From Limousia pullorum (GTDB lineage: Bacteria; Bacillota; Clostridia; Oscillospirales; Acutalibacteraceae), in contig DVNG01000033.1 in the NCBI GenBank assembly GCA_018714545.1, forward strand, positions 1 to 55,746: DNA of 55,746 bases, written 5' to 3'. The notes beneath the pieces are model-generated. The model saw nothing but the letters and a program-made list of their open reading frames with translations, searched no databases and had not been told where the DNA came from. The position numbers and the translations under genes were made by a program. Every line of letters begins with the position of its first letter. Position 1 is the first letter of the stretch. This document shows positions 1 to 7,768 of this stretch, one piece after another.

Positions 1-148
1 TTTTGTATGTTTTATATATTACTATATCATTGGCAACAAATCAACAGAAAGAATGTGAACGGTTGTTGAATATTTCCTGTTAAAAGTCTTTATGTAGAAT
101 AATTCTCGGAAAAAACGCATTTTTTTGGTGATAATATAAAATTATCTC

Positions 149-177
149 TTGTAAATCCTATGCATTTATGATATAAT
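149..177 (+). promoter_or_regulatory. Probable sigma-A promoter of pgm
   Basis: A -35 box TTGTAA (149-154) and a perfect -10 box TATAAT (172-177) are separated by 17 bp, about 85 bp upstream of the pgm start. The rest of positions 1-261 is AT-rich and holds no gene that I can see. Confidence 0.65.
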
Positions 178-261
178 TTAGTGTGTCAAAGTAAGTTTAT
201 ACTATCTTTGAGAATACACAATTTTCGTCTTTTAAATCACTAACCATGGAGGGATTTTAAA

Positions 262-1980
262 ATGGATTTTATGGAAAGCTATAACCAATGGTGTCAGTCT
301 GCAACAGACGACAAAGATCTGATTGCAGAGCTCGAAAGCATTAAGGACAATAAAGATGAGATTTACGAGCGTTTTTACCGCTCCCTTGAGTTCGGCACAG
401 CAGGTCTCAGAGGTGTTATCGGCGCAGGTACTAACAGAATGAATATCTATGTTGTAAGACATGCAACACAGGGTCTTGCAAATTATGTTAACTCAAAATT
501 CGGCGGCGGCGCAGTTGCTATTTCTCACGACAGCCGTATTAAGGCAGACCTGTTTATGATTGAGGCTGCAAAGGTTTTGGCAGCTAACGGAATCAAGGCA
601 TATATCACCAGCGAGCTTCAGCCAACACCTGTACTCAGCTTCCTCGTAAGAGATCTCAAGTGCCAGGCAGGTATCATGGTTACTGCAAGCCACAACCCGG
701 CAAAGTACAACGGCTACAAGGCTTACGGTGAGGACGGCTGCCAGATGACAGACGTTGCCGCAGGTATTGTTTATGATGAGATTTGCAAGCTGGATATATT
801 TAAAGATGTAAAGACAATGGACTTCGACGAAGCAATCAGCAAGGGACTTATCGAGTATGTTGCTGACGAAGTTTATGACAGATATATTGGCAATGTTAAG
901 AAACAGCAGATAAACGAAGGCATCTGCAAGGGTGCTGACCTTAAGGTTGTTTACACTCCTCTCAACGGAACAGGCAACAAGCTTGTACGCAGAGTTTTGG
1001 GCGAAATCGGCGTTGAGGATATTAAGATTGTTAAAGAGCAGGAAATGCCAGACGGCAACTTTACAACCTGTCCTTATCCAAACCCGGAAATTAAAGAGGC
1101 TCTCCAGAAAGGTCTCGAGCTTTGCGAAGTTGAAAAGCCTGACCTTCTCCTGGCAACTGACCCTGACGCGGACCGTGTAGGTATCGCAGTTATCGACAGC
1201 GACGGAAGCTATCGTCTGCTTACAGGTAATGAAACAGGAATTATGCTTACAGACTACATACTTTCCAACAGAAAGCGTCTCGGCACACTTCCTGAGAAGC
1301 CAATCATTGTAAAGACAATCGTTACAAGCATAATGATTGACAGACTTTGCGAAAAGTACGGCTGTGAGCTTAAAAACGTTCTCACAGGCTTCAAATATAT
1401 CGGCGAGGTTATCTTGAACCTTGAACCTGCAAACGAAACAGACAGATTTGTATTCGGTTTCGAAGAGAGCTACGGCTACCTTGCAGGAAGCTATGTAAGA
1501 GATAAGGACGCAGTTGTTGCTTCTATGCTTATCTGCGAAATGGCAGCATATTACAAGAAGCAGGGCAAGACTCTTGCTCAGGTTATCGACGCTATGTATG
1601 AAGAGTATGGTTACTACAAGAACACAACTCTCAGCTTCAGCTTTGACGGCGCTGCAGGTATGCAGAAAATGGCTGACATTATGGCTTCTCTCAGAGCTAA
1701 CAGCCCGGCAGAAGTAAGCGGCATGAAGGTTGTTAAATTCTCCGACTTCAAAGAGAGCGTTGAAAAAGACCTTGTTGCCGGAACAGAAAAAGTTATCGAG
1801 CTTCCTAAGTCAAACGTTTTGGCATATTATCTCGAGGGCAACAACGCAGCTATTGTTCGTCCAAGCGGCACAGAGCCAAAGATTAAGATTTATATAACAG
1901 CAGTTGGTAAAGACAAGGCTGACGCACAGAGAATCACCGATTTGATTACAGACGACATGAAAAAAATCATGGGTCTTTAA
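262..1980 (+). CDS. pgm: Phosphoglucomutase / phosphomannomutase
   Basis: A 572-residue alpha-D-phosphohexomutase that interconverts glucose-1-phosphate and glucose-6-phosphate in the cytoplasm, linking glycogen and cell-wall sugars to glycolysis. The hallmark motifs occur in order: the phosphoserine loop TASHNP with SER as catalytic residue (about residue 140), the metal-binding loop DPDADR (about 300), the sugar-specificity loop GFEESYGY (about 400) and the C-terminal phosphate-binding RPSGTEPK (about 540). The length fits the long clostridial PgcA-like type. A GGAGGG ribosome site at 248-253 precedes the ATG; a second ATG three codons on is possible. It is monocistronic with its own promoter and terminator. 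If E4 is real, this gene is cargo of that element. Confidence 0.93.
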   Translation: MDFMESYNQWCQSATDDKDLIAELESIKDNKDEIYERFYRSLEFGTAGLRGVIGAGTNRMNIYVVRHATQGLANYVNSKFGGGAVAISHDSRIKADLFMIEAAKVLAANGIKAYITSELQPTPVLSFLVRDLKCQAGIMVTASHNPAKYNGYKAYGEDGCQMTDVAAGIVYDEICKLDIFKDVKTMDFDEAISKGLIEYVADEVYDRYIGNVKKQQINEGICKGADLKVVYTPLNGTGNKLVRRVLGEIGVEDIKIVKEQEMPDGNFTTCPYPNPEIKEALQKGLELCEVEKPDLLLATDPDADRVGIAVIDSDGSYRLLTGNETGIMLTDYILSNRKRLGTLPEKPIIVKTIVTSIMIDRLCEKYGCELKNVLTGFKYIGEVILNLEPANETDRFVFGFEESYGYLAGSYVRDKDAVVASMLICEMAAYYKKQGKTLAQVIDAMYEEYGYYKNTTLSFSFDGAAGMQKMADIMASLRANSPAEVSGMKVVKFSDFKESVEKDLVAGTEKVIELPKSNVLAYYLEGNNAAIVRPSGTEPKIKIYITAVGKDKADAQRITDLITDDMKKIMGL

Positions 1981-2049
1981 TCTGACCTTAAACAAAAGTC
2001 ATATTGATGTTTACCATCAAACAAATATAAAACCGTAACATAAAGCCAA

Positions 2050-2088
2050 AAAATCCCGTGTACTCAGATTTAGAGTATGCGGGATTTT
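2050..2088 (+). terminator. Terminator of pgm
   Basis: A 16-bp stem (14 pairs match) of AAAATCCCGTGTACTC against GAGTATGCGGGATTTT with a 7-nt loop and a T-rich right arm, 70 bp after the pgm stop. It lies just beyond the point where cotJC exon 4 loses similarity. Confidence 0.75.
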
Positions 2089-2116
2089 CATTTGTATGTA
2101 TTTTTAAAGTACTGTC

Positions 2117-2332
2117 ATCTGCTGCCATGTTTTCGTGCAAATCGGTTATTGGATCGCCTTTCACAGCAAAGGTTCCCGCTGAAAAAGGCACACCTGATGC
2201 GGACTGGGGATAAATTCCCAAAGTGTGGTCTACGAAGTAATCTTCAAAACCTGCTTCCTTTATTTCCTTTTCTGTCAGGTTCTTTGTAAGCTGATAAACT
2301 ATCGCTCCTATCATTTCCAAATGTCCCAACTC
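2117..2332 (-). CDS. cotJC: cotJC exon 4 (spore-coat manganese catalase, central to C-terminal part)
   Basis: Reading on the minus strand from the E3 crossover (GA at 2332-2331) gives 71 codons with no stop or frameshift. They begin LGHLEMIGAIVYQL and include GIYPQSASGVPFS and GDPITDL, which are typical of CotJC / manganese catalase. The upstream in-frame codons read QPFGADE after a TGA at 2353-2351, so there is no proper start here. With the upstream exons the junction reads DIG-TE-ELGH, restoring the ExxH metal-ligand motif. Similarity ends after MAAD at about 2117, so the distal Glu and His ligands and roughly 50 C-terminal residues are missing. This is either an exon whose partner lies outside the window or a truncation. 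Confidence 0.85.
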
Positions 2333-2351
2333 ATCAGCACCAAAAGGCTGT
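2312..2351. other. att site at the left end of element E3
   Basis: A recombination site joining cotJC exon 4 (2312-2330) to element E3 (2333-2351), with central dinucleotide GA (minus strand) at 2332-2331. The element arm, read on the minus strand, is ACAGCCTTTTGGTGCTGAT. Compared with the reverse complement of the element arm at 17578-17599, 15 of the 19 positions next to the centre match, so the excised circle would carry a palindromic attP. Confidence 0.8.
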
Positions 2352-2515
2352 CACTGTTTATAGTTTTTATCTTCCGGGTTTTTCAATGTGTTTTTGTAAA
2401 GCAAAGCTATTGTATTCAAAATTTTTTCAATTTCATCTTTGTCGGCGTTCTCCTTTGGAGCTACAATTTTAACTTTTGTCCCTCCCAGAAAAAATTCTGT
2501 AATATCCTTATCCAA
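2351..2515 (-). CDS. Small element-encoded protein, candidate excision factor
   Basis: An unrecognised 54-residue acidic/basic protein (starts MDKDITEFFLGG, ends NYKQ). The start chosen is TTG at 2515, because GAGGTG lies six bases upstream. It lies inside element E3, and its stop codon is 18 bp from the GA crossover. It is transcribed towards exon 4, in the same frame as the exon 4 remnant but separated from it by TGA. It has no membrane segment. The general look (beta-strand GGTKVKIV, then a helix DEIEKILNTIALLYKN) is that of small proteins found beside recombinases. Each of the three elements has one such small ORF, so a recombination directionality factor is a reasonable but untested guess. 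Confidence 0.55.
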   Translation of the reverse strand: MDKDITEFFLGGTKVKIVAPKENADKDEIEKILNTIALLYKNTLKNPEDKNYKQ

Positions 2516-2588
2516 AACAATCACCTCGGTAAAGAATACGCCGGCTAATTAAAAAAAGACCTTAAAAGACAATGTTCTTAAAACACAA

Positions 2589-2631
2589 AAATAAACGCTC
2601 TGAGGTCATCCCTACCTCAGAACGTTTATTT
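2589..2631 (-). terminator. Terminator of the sucrose operon
   Basis: An 18-bp stem with one mismatch (AAATAAACGCTCTGAGGT against its near-perfect complement at 2614-2631), a 7-nt loop and a T-run on the minus strand. It sits 50 bp past the stop of the last sucrose gene and could act in both directions. Confidence 0.8.
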
Positions 2632-2682
2632 TTTAGCAATATATATTTGTTGAAAGGAGTAAACAGTACAAAAACTGTGGCG

Positions 2683-4047
2683 TTAGCTTATTTTTGTTAT
2701 CTCAAAGGGACGCAGAATATAATAGGCGAGATCGCATCCCTGTGAAGATGAATTGAGGACAACTGTAAAGTCCTCGGAATTGTCTTTTTCTTCGTAAATT
2801 CTTGAGGAAAATACCTCTCCGTTTACAAATATCTCTACTGAGGAAGTGTCGCTGAAAATTCTTACGCTGTCGGTTTTATCTACTTTACAGCTTCTTTCAG
2901 TTCTGCCTTTTCCACTGTCACCTATTTTTAAGGTAAACACGCCGTCCTTGAGAGATATATTTATATCTTTTCTTATTGAAATATCAAAACTGTCTGTTTT
3001 ATCTTTAAAATTTATAAATGCTTCACACTGAACCTTAGGAAGAATATTTATCTTTCCCGGTTCAAGTGAAAGGGATATTTCATCGGTTCTAAGCTTTTCA
3101 AGCTCAGCTATAGGTTCCTGCCAGATTTTGTTATCTTTAAATTCCAGTGTTCTTGGAATTGTAAGGCAGTGAATCCAGTTTTCGGTTTCCTCTGTTGGGT
3201 TCTTATAAGGAACATCCGGAAGTCCGAACCAACCTATAATTATTCTTCTGCCGTCCGGTGCAAGGAATGTTTGAGGTGCATAGAAGTCAAAACCTCTGTC
3301 GAACTCTACAAACTCTGAAAGCTCGTCGCCCTCAACTATCATATATCCGCTCTGATAAATGTTTTGGCACTCTATTCCCTTTGGCTCCACGCCCTGGGGA
3401 CAGCAGCAGAGGAATGTTTTTCCCTCAAGCTCAAAGAAGTCCGGACATTCCCACATATATCCCAGCTGTGGTTTTGTATAAACCTTATCAAGAGTCCAGT
3501 GTTTTTTATCTGAGGATTTGTAAACGAGAGCTTCTCCCCTGTCATCTCTGGTTCTTGCGCCCAGTATCATTTTATAGAGGTTTTCTCCCTCTTTCCAAAC
3601 CTTTGGGTCACGGACATGACAGGAACAATCTTCAGGATAATCGTCGTTTGTCATAAGGAGTTCTTTTTCTGAGAAATTAACTCCGTCTTTTGAACTCATG
3701 TATATGAGGTTTTGCTCTCTGCCGCTGAGTGTATAGTCGTGGTTGCCCGGCTGTTTTACATTTCCTGTGTAGAACAGCTCCATTTCACCGTCGTCAATAA
3801 GGGCAGAACCTGAATATGAACCGTTTTTATCCCAGACAGAATCGGGATAAATAACCATTCCGTAATTATTGTAATTTACAAAATCCTTTGTTGTATAATG
3901 TCCCCATCCCCTTTGGGCTGAAAGTCCCTGTGGGGCGTACTGGTGGAAAATATGATATTCGCCGTTGTAATAGCAAAGTCCGTTGGGGTCATTCAAAAAG
4001 CCTGTTTCAGGCATAAGATGATATTGTTGTCTGTAAGTATTTTTCAT
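2683..4047 (-). CDS. Sucrose-6-phosphate hydrolase, GH32 (first copy)
   Basis: A 454-residue glycoside hydrolase family 32 enzyme, predicted to split sucrose-6-phosphate delivered by the PTS into glucose-6-phosphate and fructose. The five-bladed propeller carries the catalytic nucleophile in NDPNG (Asp20), the transition-state stabiliser in RDP (Asp147) and the acid/base in ECPD (Glu200); a C-terminal beta-sandwich follows. No signal peptide is seen, so the enzyme is cytoplasmic. ATG 4047 was chosen over an in-frame codon at 4083, because the upstream codons lie within the fructokinase gene. It is the last gene of lacI-fructokinase-GH32. A second, clearly different GH32 lies at 6184-7674, so the two may divide sucrose and fructo-oligosaccharides between them. 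Confidence 0.9.
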   Translation of the reverse strand: MKNTYRQQYHLMPETGFLNDPNGLCYYNGEYHIFHQYAPQGLSAQRGWGHYTTKDFVNYNNYGMVIYPDSVWDKNGSYSGSALIDDGEMELFYTGNVKQPGNHDYTLSGREQNLIYMSSKDGVNFSEKELLMTNDDYPEDCSCHVRDPKVWKEGENLYKMILGARTRDDRGEALVYKSSDKKHWTLDKVYTKPQLGYMWECPDFFELEGKTFLCCCPQGVEPKGIECQNIYQSGYMIVEGDELSEFVEFDRGFDFYAPQTFLAPDGRRIIIGWFGLPDVPYKNPTEETENWIHCLTIPRTLEFKDNKIWQEPIAELEKLRTDEISLSLEPGKINILPKVQCEAFINFKDKTDSFDISIRKDINISLKDGVFTLKIGDSGKGRTERSCKVDKTDSVRIFSDTSSVEIFVNGEVFSSRIYEEKDNSEDFTVVLNSSSQGCDLAYYILRPFEITKIS

Positions 4048-4051
4048 ATAA

Positions 4052-5023
4052 TCAAAACCTTTTTGCAAATTCTTTGATTTCACTCATTGTAGCCATTGAG
4101 CAGGCGCCGCCTTTTCTTGTTGTTGTGCTTGCAGCATAGAGTGATGAAAATTTTACAAATTCTTTCAATGTATTTTCGTCGATGTTTTCAAGCTCTTCAA
4201 GGCTCATTCCCTTTTCTGTTATGCTGTAAAGCATTGAACCCATGAATGAATCTCCTGCACCTGTTGTGTCAACAACTTCTACAGGGAAGCAAGGCATTGA
4301 AACGTGAACATTCTTTGTGAAAGCTTCCGCTCCGTCCTTACCCTTTGTATACATAAAGAATTTACAGCCGTTTTCAAAGAGCTGTTTTGCAGCCTCTGCC
4401 GGGTCGTCCTTGCCTGTGATAAACTCAAGCTCGTTATCTGAAATCTTTACTATATCGGCATAAGGCAGAAACTCTCTTACAGCCGCCTGACAAGCTTCCG
4501 GGCTGTCCCAAAGAGGAAGTCTGATGTTAGGGTCAAAGCTTACTGTGATTCCTTTTGCCTTCGCAATTTCTATTGCTCTCTTGTGAGCCTTCTTAACGGG
4601 ATAATCCACAAGATCTACAGAACCAAAATGGAACACACTGCAATTATCAAACATATCCTCTGTTATATCATCAGGGCTTAAAAACAGGTCTGCACTTGGA
4701 TTTCTGTAAAAGCTGAAATCTCTGTTGCCCTCTTTATCAAGGGATACAAATGCCAAAGCTGTTTTTGCCTCGTTTGTTCTGAAAACGTATTTTGTGTCAA
4801 CACCTGCGCTGTTGAGGTTTTCAACAATGTGGTCGCCGAAAGCGTCATATCCCAGCTTTGAAATCATAATGGAATGACCGCCAAGCTTTGAAATAGCCGC
4901 CGCAACATTGCCCGGTGCACCGCCTGCGGCACGCTGGAAATTATCTACATCTTTAAGGGCTCTGCCCTTTTCACACGGAATAAAGTCAATTAAAAGTTCA
5001 CCCATTACAAGAATATTGTTCAT
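4052..5023 (-). CDS. Fructokinase, PfkB/ribokinase family
   Basis: A 323-residue cytoplasmic sugar kinase that phosphorylates the fructose released by the GH32 enzymes to fructose-6-phosphate using ATP. Family features are the N-terminal MGELLIDF strand, the glycine-rich GGAPGNVAAAISKLGG sugar-site signature, and DTTGAGDSFMGS, whose Asp is the catalytic base and whose GAGD forms the anion hole. The start at ATG 5023 follows GAGAGGAG by about ten bases and lies inside the end of the lacI gene (26-nt overlap), implying coupled translation. The next gene starts 5 nt after its stop. Confidence 0.9.
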   Translation of the reverse strand: MNNILVMGELLIDFIPCEKGRALKDVDNFQRAAGGAPGNVAAAISKLGGHSIMISKLGYDAFGDHIVENLNSAGVDTKYVFRTNEAKTALAFVSLDKEGNRDFSFYRNPSADLFLSPDDITEDMFDNCSVFHFGSVDLVDYPVKKAHKRAIEIAKAKGITVSFDPNIRLPLWDSPEACQAAVREFLPYADIVKISDNELEFITGKDDPAEAAKQLFENGCKFFMYTKGKDGAEAFTKNVHVSMPCFPVEVVDTTGAGDSFMGSMLYSITEKGMSLEELENIDENTLKEFVKFSSLYAASTTTRKGGACSMATMSEIKEFAKRF

Positions 5024-6011
5024 TAGTGCTGCTCCTCTCAATTATGTCATATTTCATAAGGTGGATTCCCTCCGCCTTTTCATTTCCTTCTATAGCGTCA
5101 ATCAGCAAATTGGTTGCCGCTGTGCCAAGCTCTGTATAATGATACTCTATTGTGGACAAGGCAGGCTCAATAAATTCTGAAAGCTTATTGTTGCCCACAC
5201 CTGCCACTGCACATTCTACAGGGATATCTACTTTCTGTTTCATGAGAAATCTCATTGCGCCGATAGCTATTTTGTCTGTTACAGCGAAAACTCCGTCGGG
5301 CTTTACCTCGTTTTCATTCCAGATTTTTTCCATCATTTCCATTCCGGAAGCCACTGAGAATTTTCCGTAAGCCGCAAGCTTCGGGTCAAACTCCATACCG
5401 TTTTCAGAAAGGGCGTCACGATATCCAAGCTCTCTCTGAACTCTGATAGAGTCATCCTCTTCTATATCCACATTCAAAATGGCAATTCTTTTTTTGCCTC
5501 TTTCAATCATTTTTGTGACTAAGCCTTTAACTGCGTTTCTGTTGTCATGAGTGTAACAGCAAAGCCCGTCCATTTTCTGACCGGTTACAATCACCGGTAT
5601 TTTTAAACTGTCTATAACCTGTTTATGCTCCTGAGAAAGTCCCACAGACATCAGAAGTATTCCTTCGACCTGCTGATGATAAAGACTTTTCAGGCTTTCA
5701 ATTTCTCTACCCCAGTCAAGCTGGGTGTTTTCCATAAGGATTTTATATCCTCTCTCATTACAGCATCTGTAAGCGGCTTCGACAAGTTTCGCCATTGTTT
5801 CAGAAGCTATCTGAGGAATAATTATTCCTATGGTTTTGGTGCTTCTATCCTTAAGGGATTTTGCAATCTGATTGGGTCTGTAACCGGTTTCGTCTATTAC
5901 GCTTTGAACCTTTAGACGTATTTCCTCGCTTACATAACCTGAATTATTCAGCACTCTTGACACCGTAGACGGTGACACTCCGGCAAGACGTGCAATATCC
6001 TTTATCTGCAT
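4998..6011 (-). CDS. LacI-family transcriptional regulator of sucrose genes
   Basis: A 337-residue repressor with an N-terminal LacI helix-turn-helix (IKDIARLAGVSPSTVSRVL, residues 3-21) with the hinge helix after it, and a periplasmic-binding-protein-like effector domain (about 60-330). It heads the lacI-fructokinase-GH32 unit and lies inside the sucrose cluster, so it is a likely ScrR/SacR-type regulator whose inducer would be a sugar such as fructose or a sugar phosphate. Probable targets are the paired CG-centred operators at 9790-9833. Ligand and operator are inferred from position only. Confidence 0.88.
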   Translation of the reverse strand: MQIKDIARLAGVSPSTVSRVLNNSGYVSEEIRLKVQSVIDETGYRPNQIAKSLKDRSTKTIGIIIPQIASETMAKLVEAAYRCCNERGYKILMENTQLDWGREIESLKSLYHQQVEGILLMSVGLSQEHKQVIDSLKIPVIVTGQKMDGLCCYTHDNRNAVKGLVTKMIERGKKRIAILNVDIEEDDSIRVQRELGYRDALSENGMEFDPKLAAYGKFSVASGMEMMEKIWNENEVKPDGVFAVTDKIAIGAMRFLMKQKVDIPVECAVAGVGNNKLSEFIEPALSTIEYHYTELGTAATNLLIDAIEGNEKAEGIHLMKYDIIERSSTNEQYSCNG

Positions 6012-6103
6012 ATATTATCAACTCACTTCTGTACATTATATAGTGGGCTTTTGTTTAAACGCTATCAAGCCCTGTTATTGCAAAAAGCAAAAATTATATC
6101 AAT

Positions 6104-6132
6104 AATATACATCAATATTCAGCTTTATGCAA
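6104..6132 (-). promoter_or_regulatory. Probable promoter of the lacI-fructokinase-GH32 unit
   Basis: On the minus strand, TTGCAT (6132-6127) and TATATT (6109-6104) are separated by 17 bp, about 95 bp upstream of lacI. The remaining sequence from 6012 to 6183 is AT-rich. No copy of the operator found at 9790-9833 is present. Confidence 0.5.
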
Positions 6133-6183
6133 CCGGATTATAATGCTCTTTTTAACAAAGATAAGTGAATAATTAAAATCTAA

Positions 6184-7674
6184 TTAAAACTTTAAATCAT
6201 ACTTTTCAATGTCGAGCTTTACATTTCCTTTTGACTCGAATGTTATTGAGTCTGCGTCAAGAGGAGTATACAAAGCTGCCGACATAGCTTTCTCTCCGTC
6301 GTTTACAAACAATTCAACTGAATTGCGGTCCAGCAGTATTCTGAGCTTTAAAGAATTGTATTCATTCTTTTTAACCTCTATTGTGCGGCTGTGGACAATG
6401 TAGTGTGGAAAACCTGAATAGGTTCTGTCCAAAGTCAGCAGATTATCTGCCGGGTCATATGTTATACTGCTGTAAAAATCTTCGTTCTGCGCAAATTTTA
6501 TTACAAACTTTCTGCAGGTTTCTTTTTTATCAAAGTATACCGTTGCGGTGAGGTCGATAATTCTTCCTGCCACTCCGGGAAGTTTTACCTCTTCTTTGAC
6601 ATCTATATTTTTATAGGATACTTTATTGTATCTGTAATTTTCAATTTCTCTTACGGGGTTTTGAATTAAGCAACCGTTTTTAATGGTCAGCTCTCTGGGT
6701 ATTGTGAACATACCGAACCATTTTTGACCCTTGGGTACAAATTTTGATGAGTCCCAAGCCTGCATCCATGCAATCATTATGCGTCTGCCGTCGGGTGTAA
6801 GCAAAGTCTGTGGCGCATAAAAATCAATTCCACCTTCAACGGGCATCACGTTTTCTCTTGTGAATTTTCCTGTTTCATAGTCAAAATTTCCTGTGATACA
6901 TATAACGTCATGGCCGTTGTGATATTCAAGACCCTTGGCAACCATGTTTTGAGGTGATGTGATTAAAACCCATTTGCCGTCAAGCATGAACAAATCCGGA
7001 CATTCCCACATCTTTCCGTATTCATTGTTTGACCTGTCAATTGTGCTTACAAGAGTCCATTTCTCCGGAGCGTCCTCAGAGGCTTTGTAGAGAAGTATCG
7101 CTCCGCTTCCGTCTGTTGTGCGTGTACCCACTACCGCATACAAATCTTTATCTTTTTTCCAGATTTTCGGGTCTCTGAAATCCCATTTGCTTCCCCATTC
7201 CGGCAAATCATTTTCTTTCAAAACAGGGTTGAGTTTTGATTTTTCGTAATTTATTCCGTCACCAAATGCCACGCACTGAGCTTGAACCGTTTTCTTTGTT
7301 CCGTCCTCAAGCATTTCAGGATAAACGCCTGTGTACATTAGCATCTGACGGCCGTCTGAAAGTTCAACTGCACTGCCGGAAAAACATCCGTCAATGTCAA
7401 AGTCACTGTCAGGGGCAATCGCCACGGGAAGTCTTTCCCAGCGGATAAAATCTTTTGTCTTGTAGTGTCCCCAATGCATAGGACCCCATTTTATACTGTA
7501 GGGATGATACTGAAAAAACAAGTGATATTCTCCCTTGTAAACGGAAAAACCGTTTGGGTCGTTCATCCATCCTATTGGCGGCGTCACATGAAATGAGGGA
7601 CGCTCTTCTTTTGTTATACTGTCCGCATTTTTATTTTCATAATCTCGTGCCTGTTGCAGGATTTCTGATGTCAT
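6184..7674 (-). CDS. Sucrose-6-phosphate hydrolase / fructan hydrolase, GH32 (second copy)
   Basis: A 496-residue GH32 enzyme with MNDPNG (nucleophile Asp39), FRDP (Asp168) and WECPD (acid/base Glu224), then the C-terminal beta-sandwich module. It lacks a secretion signal, so its substrate must be imported, presumably by the PTS gene directly upstream (95-bp gap). GGGAG ten bases ahead of the ATG supports the start. It is about 40 residues longer than its neighbour paralogue, mainly through an N-terminal helix and inserts, and the two sequences are clearly divergent. This argues for separate acquisition or specificity over recent tandem duplication. Confidence 0.9.
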   Translation of the reverse strand: MTSEILQQARDYENKNADSITKEERPSFHVTPPIGWMNDPNGFSVYKGEYHLFFQYHPYSIKWGPMHWGHYKTKDFIRWERLPVAIAPDSDFDIDGCFSGSAVELSDGRQMLMYTGVYPEMLEDGTKKTVQAQCVAFGDGINYEKSKLNPVLKENDLPEWGSKWDFRDPKIWKKDKDLYAVVGTRTTDGSGAILLYKASEDAPEKWTLVSTIDRSNNEYGKMWECPDLFMLDGKWVLITSPQNMVAKGLEYHNGHDVICITGNFDYETGKFTRENVMPVEGGIDFYAPQTLLTPDGRRIMIAWMQAWDSSKFVPKGQKWFGMFTIPRELTIKNGCLIQNPVREIENYRYNKVSYKNIDVKEEVKLPGVAGRIIDLTATVYFDKKETCRKFVIKFAQNEDFYSSITYDPADNLLTLDRTYSGFPHYIVHSRTIEVKKNEYNSLKLRILLDRNSVELFVNDGEKAMSAALYTPLDADSITFESKGNVKLDIEKYDLKF

Positions 7675-7709
7675 TTCAAAATCACTCCCTTTATTGTTGG
7701 CGGTACTCC

Positions 7710-7745
7710 GGCGGCAAAAACAAACGTGCAGATGCTTTTGCCGCC
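7710..7745 (-). promoter_or_regulatory. Intercistronic hairpin between PTS and GH32 genes
   Basis: A perfect 10-bp stem GGCGGCAAAA / TTTTGCCGCC with a 16-nt loop lies in the 94-nt gap between the PTS gene and its downstream GH32 gene. On the minus strand it is followed by GGAGTACC, not a T-run. An RNA stabilising or processing element is therefore more likely than a full terminator. Confidence 0.5.
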
Positions 7746-7768
7746 ATTGTACATTGGCAAAGTACTTT

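Larger units (their letters stand above)
1..2118. mobile_element. Putative fourth cotJC-interrupting element (E4), right end only
   Basis: Inferred. The cotJC reading frame at 2332-2117 stops resembling manganese catalase at about 2114-2119, before two of the five expected metal ligands, and runs into the terminator of the plus-strand pgm gene. The three upstream interruptions of the same gene are clean recombinase elements, so the abrupt loss here suggests another one extending left out of the window. No recombinase, second att site or last exon can be seen. A simple deletion of the 3' end is the alternative. Confidence 0.4.
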
